From Chromera velia (lineage: Eukaryota > Sar > Chromeraceae), in assembly GCA_018398765.1 (NCBI GenBank), contig JAHBMJ010000246.1, positions 1 through 50,055 of the forward strand: a DNA stretch of 50,055 bases, written 5' to 3'. The notes beneath the pieces were generated by a model. It was given only the letters and a program-made list of their open reading frames with translations, was not told the origin of the DNA and did not search any database. The number at the start of each line of letters is the position of its first letter. Positions within the stretch are counted from its first letter, which is position 1. Of this stretch, positions 45,842 through 50,055 are shown piece after piece. The translations under genes and the position numbers were made by a program.

Positions 45842-46397
45842 GAGCGTCGCATCTCCCTTTCCCCTGAGGGCCGACTCCCCTATTCTACTGTCTCTATGCA
45901 TGCCTCCGCATTCTTTGTCGCCCGCACTCCCGCCCCCGACTCCCTCTGGAGCATCCCAATCCTTGCCGAACTTGCTGCCCTCTCCATAACCACTCAGTCT
46001 GCTGAATCGGAGTACCGCCCCTCTCCTGACCCCTCCGTTTGCCCTGCTGCCTTTGCTACCTTTGCGACCGCTTCCGATCCTTGCAGCAATGCCATTACAC
46101 ATATCCCGGTCCGCATTCATGACTTGAAGGACCCTGAGGAATAGGCATAACACCAAGCACAGAAAGAGAAGAAGTTAGGGAAGTTTGAGACTTATGGTGT
46201 GAAGGAAAGCATTTCAATCGATACAGTTCCTCCCTGAGCCCGTCACACCGCCATCTCCTTGATCTAAAGGGACATATTGAAGCACATGTCAGAACATAAG
46301 CGCATTTTCAAGTCCCGTCTCTGTGCTAACGGCTCCCCCCGCTTCGACTGCCGGTCGGACATTCCCGTTTCCAACTATGAATGTGATGGTTGGCTAG
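45842..46397 (+). pseudogene. RT N-terminal part of copia element 2, cut by insertion
   Basis: The frame continues through UAG 46142, UAA 46148, UGA 46235 and UAA 46265 to the RT motif IFKSRLCANGSPRFD, the equivalent of KARLVARG in copia RT. It is broken at 46398 by the fold-back element. Confidence 0.7.
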
Positions 46398-47368
46398 GGG
46401 GCCACACTGTGGGTATACCTAAACTTCACCCCTAACTTTTCCTACATCCTTTTATACTATATATTATATCCCAAGTTATAAGGTTAAAACTAGCAGATAA
46501 AATACTTTCTGAAGTGTTATGTTGGGCTATTTTCAAGCTCTAGTTCAACTTCAGTCTTAAAAAATGTCAGTCTAAAGTCGTGTCGCCAGGTTCTGTTGGG
46601 CTTGTTACCTGTTGGGCTCTGTTGGGCCTTTCATCAGCTGCATAACAGGTCATGAAGCCCAACAGTGCCCAACAGAGCCCAACAAGGTCCTTTCCCTTCC
46701 TTACAAGCTTGTCTTACACGCCAGGTCCACATATCAAAGCATATGAATACAACAGACACCATTCAAGACATTCAGCGCTGCACATTGGTGCAGTATGAGC
46801 CTGAAACTCTTCGTAAAACGGTCACAATATACCAAAGAAAATTGAGACAAACCTGCACACATAATATTATTCAGAGAAGGGACTGTTTGAAAGAAAATAG
46901 ATATGGGTTGAGAGGGAAGAGGCGGCTGGTGCTGCTGCTTCCGGGTCCTCTCTGGTGATCTGGGCTGACTGCTAGAACACCAACAGTGTTTTATATTGTT
47001 CTAGTATTCTTCTAGCTCATTTTCATCATCATGATTGTACGTGTTATGCATGTTGGGAATGTTTGTTGGGCTGTTGGGCTGTGTTAGGCTTTCTTGTTGG
47101 GCGTGTTGGGCGCCCAACAGCTTCCTGGCAAGGTGAAGCCTAACAGTACAACAAGCCCAACAGCCCAACAAAACCTGGCGACACGAAGGTTTTTATAAAA
47201 ATGAATGTATGTTTCTAGCCCAATATAAAAACTAATGTTACTGTCATGTTTTTTATAATTTATAGTTTTTGGTTTTTTATGAAACTTCTTGCATAACATT
47301 CCTAGATTTTTGTCTGTTTTTCTTTAAAGTCAGGGGTCATGATCTACTTATATATAGAGTGCGGCCCC
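46398..47368. mobile_element. Fold-back DNA element, 971 bp, CTAG target duplication
   Basis: The ends are inverted: GGGGCCACACT at the left and the complement of GGGGCCGCACT at the right, each next to CTAG (46394-46397, 47369-47372). The inverted similarity continues inward in patches for roughly 200 bp, including GTGTCGCCAGGTT (near 46580 and, inverted, near 47175). The inner parts are packed with TGTTGGGC/GCCCAACA words. No transposase is present. It is a MITE or fold-back element of a family I cannot name. Confidence 0.75.
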
Positions 47369-47372
47369 CTAG

Positions 47373-47828
47373 GATGGTCGGGGCGGGGCTGACATATGTA
47401 GCCCGATCAAATACCGCGGTGTGAATTCCTGGGGGGCCACGACATGCGCAAGCGTGCGGGGGCTACGTGCCTTGCTGAGGAGACAGAGTTGATTCAGACT
47501 GATTGATCTGATAGTTGTGTGATTGAGAGTTGTCAGTCTGTTGTCGTACGTCAGACAGTGCAGATCGTAAGATAAACGGACACCGCGTGTTTTAGACACA
47601 CGTTTTTGTGGGCAGCTTATGTATGTGTCTCGTCTCCAGCCTGAATTAATTGAGGCTTCTAGATCGATCAGCAAAGGAACCTCTCAGAAAGGGAGCAATG
47701 CATACGGTGAGTTTGAACAGACTCTTATGTGTCGTGTACGTTGAGTAGTGGCAGCCTTCTAGACGTTTAGAGAACATGCACACCGTAATACCAACGTTAC
47801 AGTAGCTTAATGCGGTCTCCGCATTGCG
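47373..47828. other. Unassigned insert between the two RT fragments
   Basis: About 450 bp that do not read as copia RT in any frame, although RT sequence lies on both sides. May be another small insertion. A GGGGGGCCACGACATGCGC word near 47431 recalls the end of the neighbouring fold-back element. Confidence 0.45.
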
Positions 47829-49212
47829 TTGTGCATTGCTTTCGCCTTTTCTGAATTCAACCCCCTCACTTCCTTCCTCCTTACCGACATCACAAATGCC
47901 TACCTCACAGCTTCCCGCCCTGACTCCCCAGGCGGAGAGCCCATATATGTGCGGCCCCCTCCTAACCATCCCGAGTACCGCATACACCTCTGGCTCCTTT
48001 TCAAAGCCGTCTACGGCCTCAAGAACAGCGGCTTCATCTTTGACCGCCATAGAGACCGTGCGCTCCTCGAGGCAGGGTACGTGAAGAGCGGGGTTCCGGG
48101 CTTGTGGTAGAAATGGTCCGGCCAGTCAGGAGCAGAGTCCTCTCGACTGCTTAGCCTGTGCACGACTTTCATCGACGACCTGTCCATGATTGGCATTGGG
48201 GCGTCTCCGTCCGACCTTGTCGACAAGATTGTATCCAAAGGCCCTTTCACCATCACTAAAGTGAAAGCGGATACAAATGGCTACGCCCGGTGGGCTGGGG
48301 TAGACATTGAACTCCAATAAGACAAGATCCGTTTGAGTCAGGCAGAGTATGTGCAGCCTCTCTTGCAGACCGTCCCACCTGGACCTATCCCACATACTCC
48401 GCTTCCCCCCAATTTTCGCGACCGTCTAGACGACTCCCCCGCTTTGCCTGCTTCCCAGGCCCGCTCATTCCATTCTCTCCTGGATTGATTGAGATATCCG
48501 ACCAGACCCTGCTGAGGCCTGCAACGAACTCAGTCGCTCCGTTGCCTATCCAACCGAGCGCAGCCTCTTGTATCTCCACGGCGCCGTCCGCTATACAGCC
48601 GCAACTAAACACCGCACTCTCTGTATTCGCAGAAATGATATCCCCACTAGCATCCCCAAGCGTTCAGAGCCATTGGACATGACTGGGTGGGGGGATGCAG
48701 CACTCGGCACTGCGAGATATGCCCACCCACACACTGGGTGGTTGACTGCGAGCAGAAACTTCTTGATTCATTAGAGGTCCTTTCGATAGCCCCGCGTTGC
48801 TCGAAGCAGTGCTCGTGCTGAGCTGTACGCCTTGCATGACCTGGTAGATTTTATAAAGTTTGTTTTTCCCTGCCTGCGGGTCGTCTGGGGAGAGGGAGTA
48901 TCTAGCACAGTGCACACTGATGCGCAAGACGTGCTGCACTTAGTTGCCACAGACCACCCATATCTACGTGAGTGGTCTGTTACTAAGGTTGTCGAATCCC
49001 TCCAAGAAAAGCTCCTGGAGCGGTCTTTGTCTGCCCTTATGACACAGTCTCTCGCATTGCGCGACGCTCTGGATGCATGCCGCATCTGTCTGTATTATAT
49101 TTTAACCAATCTCAACCGCGCTGACCCCTTGATCAAAAGTATAGCCCCCACGTTACTTCTCCTATTCTTCAGCCAACACATCCCCGATGGGTGGTCAGAA
49201 GTAAAGTTGTAA
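47829..49212 (+). pseudogene. RT catalytic part and RNase H remnants of copia element 2
   Basis: The copia RT motifs TDITNAYL (about 47880), FKAVYGLKNSG (about 48002) and FIDDLSMIG (about 48168) are in order, followed by IRLSQAEYVQPLL. UAG at 48108, UAA at 48318, UGA at 48486 and frameshifts after 48480 break it. The RNase H part is scattered over frames (ALHDLVDF, SSTVHTDAQD). Confidence 0.82.
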
Positions 49213-49228
49213 AAGGAAAGAAAAGAGG
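49210..49228 (+). promoter_or_regulatory. Polypurine tract of copia element 2
   Basis: AAAAGGAAAGAAAAGAGGA just upstream of the right LTR. Confidence 0.75.
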
Positions 49229-49236
49229 ATTTGTGT

Positions 49237-49482
49237 TGTATGCCACAACTTATATACCCATGGCCCCGCCTGCGTATGTACCACGCCAACGGTGTCTAAC
49301 GCAAGCCTTGCCGCGCCCTGCCGATCTAATTGAACACATTGGACTTAGAGATGCCCGAATAGAACAAATGAGTCTGAATTCGTCTGCTGATTGAGTGGAA
49401 AAGTCTATGAACAAACCTTTTGCATACTCCTACGACTGAGTAGAACGGACCCGTGAATGCTGCTTCTCTGTGGTCTATATCA
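49237..49482 (+). repeat. 3' LTR of copia element 2
   Basis: 246 bp, matching 40837-41079. Ends at TATATCA, after which the two flanks differ. Confidence 0.85.
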
Positions 49483-50055
49483 CTACACTTTGGTCCCCAA
49501 GATGGGCAGCGCTCCGTGGCGGCAAAATGCAGTACGGCTTGTCCTTCCACTCTCTTGGTGGCGCCTTTCGGCACCCCACTTGTAAACTGACTGTATTGAC
49601 AATTGAAACTTTTGTACTAGAAAATGACTTTTAATTTTTTATATATCACACTAAATTCTGTATAAAAACTTAAGTCTTTAAAGCACTTAGAATGATTCTA
49701 TTTATTGTTTTTACCTATATAAAGGCATGAACAACTTTTAAAGATAAGGTTTAATAGGTGTGTGGTGTGTTTGTTGGACGTGAGTGAGGTGAAACAGTTA
49801 TAGTATGTTGATGTCGGGGAGTGAGTTGATGTTGGCCTTCCTGCCCGCCCGATTGCTTTCCCAATTTTGGTCTTCCTGCTTTCATGTATCATTCTGATGC
49901 AAATTAAAGATACAGGTTGTATTTACATGCATGCTTTTGTGTGTATTCTGGCGATTTGACTGACGTTTTGTTTGTGTGCACGTAATTCTGCAGGTGGCGT
50001 TCATGGGTATGTATGTTTGATATATACTGAGATGTCCCCCCCCCCCCCCCCCCCC
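49483..50055. other. Right flank, no gene recognised; poly-C end
   Basis: AT-rich from about 49620, with no supported gene. The last 20 bases (50036-50055) are a pure C run, which may mark the contig edge or an unresolved homopolymer. Confidence 0.6.

Larger units (their letters stand above)
40837..49482 (+). mobile_element. Second Ty1/copia retrotransposon, split by two nested insertions
   Basis: Flanked by direct repeats 40837-41079 and 49237-49482 (TGTATGCCA to TCTATATCA) that diverge mainly by transitions. A PBS-like TAGTAGCAGATG follows the left LTR, and a purine tract precedes the right. Protease, integrase, post-integrase domain, RT and RNase H remnants follow in copia order. The element is interrupted at 41696-43776 by a TRIM-like element and at 46398-47368 by a fold-back element. 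No recognisable gag remains, and no clear target duplication is visible. Confidence 0.88.

Overview
This window is nuclear DNA of a unicellular eukaryote. Its genes are broken by GT-AG spliceosomal introns, mostly about 240-620 bp. The DNA is rich in microsatellites, GCATGC palindromes and LTR retrotransposons. The recurring GCATGCAG intron ends, GTCAGT donors and mosaic of intron-rich genes with Ty1/copia debris would suit an alveolate-like alga such as a chromerid. That placement is a guess; no rRNA or plastid marker is present to test it.

Host genes rebuilt by phase-consistent splicing: (1) 1525-3269 (+), the C-terminal part of an alpha/beta-hydrolase, one exon damaged by a 22-bp tandem duplication; (2) 8178-10173 (+), the N-terminal third of a PP2A scaffold (A/PR65) subunit, remainder not found; (3) 12765-13455 (+), the last two exons of an unknown gene, preceded by a 12-copy minisatellite whose units each look like a 3' splice site; (4) minus-strand hypothetical exons near 15.5-16.2 kb and 17.6-18.7 kb; (5) 19235-22113 (+), a five-exon tetraspanin-like protein of 255 aa; (6) 32314-33895 (-), a three-exon, 333-aa secreted cysteine-rich protein with repeated CC-x2-C modules; (7) 34628-39079 (+), a UPF1/ZNFX1-type SF1 helicase of about 727 aa. 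Genes 6 and 7 are divergent and share a 0.73-kb upstream region.

Mobile DNA fills about half of the window. A Ty1/copia element at 22786-30901 has LTRs, a 5-bp target duplication, PBS, PPT, gag, protease, integrase and RT/RNase H, all decayed. A second, older copia element at 40837-49482 is itself split by two insertions. One, at 41696-43776, is a TRIM-like element made of two LTRs of about 1 kb around a 62-bp interior, each LTR carrying a tRNA-derived Pol III promoter. The other, at 46398-47368, is a fold-back DNA element full of TGTTGGGC repeats. A further 345-bp direct repeat pair (3585-3933, 6699-7043) may mark a third, non-autonomous LTR-like unit.

The best candidates for something undescribed are the nested tRNA-carrying TRIM-like element, the tandem splice-acceptor minisatellite, the repeated CC-x2-C secreted protein, and an extra domain shared by both copia elements between integrase and RT. 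Breaks in the copia reading frames are mostly UAA/UAG at positions that look like glutamine. The transition-dominated LTR divergence points to cytosine-deamination decay rather than a changed genetic code. All exon joins were made by eye from phase and homology.
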